DNA from: [Zimmermannella] faecalis ATCC 13722 | GTDB taxonomy: Bacteria; Actinomycetota; Actinomycetes; Actinomycetales; Microbacteriaceae | Length of the DNA: 64,000 nt | Assembly (NCBI RefSeq): GCF_000381765.1 | Contig: NZ_KB907074.1 | Coordinates: 248,001 to 312,000, forward strand | Direction: 5' to 3' | In this document: in pieces, positions 63,145-64,000 of the stretch | How the letters are laid out: the number at the start of each line of letters is the position of its first letter | How positions within the stretch are numbered: the stretch's first letter is position 1 | Program-made: the position numbers and the translations under genes | The notes under the pieces: model-generated | The model's database searches: none | What the model saw: only the letters and a program-made list of their open reading frames with translations | Told to the model about the DNA's origin: nothing

Positions 63145-64000
63145 CTATCGGCCTCGGCGCGCGTTCACGATCACGAGCGTGAGCTGCGCGACCGCGACGA
63201 CCGCGAGAATCATGTGGGTGGCAACCGACCAAACCGGCAGCCCGGTGCGCGACTGGTAGACACCGAAGGCGATCTGCACGACGACGATGACGGTGAGCGC
63301 GATGACGCCGCGGCGCGTGTGTGTGGGACCGCTGCGTCCCACGATCACGAGCAGCACGACGAGAGCCGCCGCGAGCGCGTAGGCGGGCCACGAGTGCACG
63401 TGTTGCATCACCTCGGCGTTGAGCCCGTTCCGGGCCGCGATCGAGTCACCCGCGTGCGGACCGGCGCCGGTCGTGAGCACTCCGACGATCTCGGTGATCC
63501 AGGTGAGCACGGCGACGATCATGAGCGCGACCCACACGGCGCGCGGAGCCTTCGGTGTCGAGTCGATCGGGAGGGGCTCGGCAAGACGCACTCGCTGGAG
63601 GAGCATCGCCGCGACACCGACGAGGGCAACGGAGATGAGGAAGTGTACGCCGACGATGCGCGGGTCGAGGTGGAAGAGTACCGTGACGCCGCCAACCGCG
63701 GCCTGCACGATGATGAGGATGCCGACGAGGAACGCGGGCCGCCGCAGGCCGTACTCCTTCGGTGCGTTGAAGACCGCGAGGAACGTGAGCAGCGCGACGA
63801 CGACGAGCACGCCCGTGAGGGTGCGGTTCCCAAACTCAATGAGTCCGTGGATCCCCATCTCCTTCGTTGGGACGAGCGACTCGGTCGTGCACAAGGGCCA
63901 CGTCGGGCAACCGAGTCCGGAGCCCGTGAGACGTACGAGGCCGCCCGTGCCGACAATGAGAATGTTGACCACCAGGTTTGCCCACGCGAGCGCGCGGGTC
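63145..64000 (-). CDS. ctaA: Heme A synthase, 5' end outside window
   Basis: Oxidises heme O to heme A in the membrane (COX15/CtaA family). About 285 codons are visible and the frame stays open to the window edge (TRALAWANLVVNILIV before the first possible internal GTG at 63972), so the N-terminus lies beyond it. GGLVRLTGSGLGCPTWPLC near the visible start carries the conserved cysteine pair of the first extracellular loop, and several His residues in membrane helices (FLVGILIIVQAAVGGVTVLFHLDPRIVGVHF region) can bind heme. Confidence 0.93.
   Translation of the reverse strand, partial: TRALAWANLVVNILIVGTGGLVRLTGSGLGCPTWPLCTTESLVPTKEMGIHGLIEFGNRTLTGVLVVVALLTFLAVFNAPKEYGLRRPAFLVGILIIVQAAVGGVTVLFHLDPRIVGVHFLISVALVGVAAMLLQRVRLAEPLPIDSTPKAPRAVWVALMIVAVLTWITEIVGVLTTGAGPHAGDSIAARNGLNAEVMQHVHSWPAYALAAALVVLLVIVGRSGPTHTRRGVIALTVIVVVQIAFGVYQSRTGLPVWSVATHMILAVVAVAQLTLVIVNARRGR

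Overview
The window is a gene-dense, high-GC chromosomal segment of an actinobacterium, most likely a member of the Microbacteriaceae (order Micrococcales); the genus cannot be fixed from sequence alone. The evidence is the gene order (carB-pyrF-gmk-rpoZ-coaBC-metK-priA-fmt-rsmB-rpe-his-trp-lgt-pyk, and uvrB/uvrA/uvrC-rapZ-whiA-gap-pgk-tpiA-secG next to pgl-opcA-zwf-pgi-tal-tkt and ctaB/ctaA), the actinobacteria-specific proteins (mIHF domain, OpcA, WhiA, an ANTAR regulator of PdtaR type, a helicase-dead PriA), frequent GTG starts and many 4-base stop/start overlaps. It holds 57 protein genes (carB and ctaA cut by the window edges) and one tRNA. I see no prophage, IS element, CRISPR array, rRNA or toxin-antitoxin pair.

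Layout. 1-9.8 kb: end of pyrimidine synthesis (carB, pyrF), an mIHF-guanylate kinase fusion, rpoZ, CoA and SAM synthesis, priA and fmt. 9.8-20.4 kb: rsmB, rpe, hisEGFI, a tryptophan block (membrane protein, small membrane protein, trpC, trpB, trpA), lgt and pyk, closed by a 55-base palindromic terminator. trpE, which I would expect after hisI, and gltBD, which I would expect between lgt and pyk, are both missing here. 20.4-24.5 kb: a siderophore-iron ABC transporter split over two divergent units around an IdeR/DtxR-type operator. 24.5-25.5 kb: an SRPBCC protein, a 366-base gene-free stretch with a long palindrome and a displaced copy of the tRNA-Leu 3' end, then tRNA-Leu(CAA). 25.5-31.7 kb: pdtaR, a thioesterase, polA, an EI24 membrane protein and a DUF885 peptidase-like protein. 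31.8-35.2 kb: an aldehyde-oxidation locus (GAF regulator, aldehyde dehydrogenase, DUF779). 35.3-39.5 kb: rpsA, DUF4126, coaE, a YigZ protein and dps. 39.6-48.3 kb: the complete excision-repair set uvrB, uvrA and uvrC, with two paralogous unknown membrane proteins between uvrB and uvrA. 48.3-53.8 kb: rapZ, whiA, lower glycolysis (gap, pgk, tpiA) and secG. 53.8-62 kb, reverse strand: tkt-tal-pgi-zwf-opcA-pgl, a full pentose phosphate operon. 62.1-64 kb: ctaB and ctaA for heme O/A.

The window is mainly core metabolism and I did not find a clearly new system. The observations most worth a second look are: a recurrent -10-like hexamer placed 6 or 7 bases before the start codon of seven genes, suggesting leaderless mRNAs; the duplicated tRNA-Leu 3' end next to a palindromic element; the mIHF-Gmk fusion; the paralogous membrane protein pair inside the uvr cluster; repeated TTGCAC motifs before the aldehyde dehydrogenase gene; and the absence of trpE from the his/trp block. 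Promoters and operators are read by eye and are inference unless stated.
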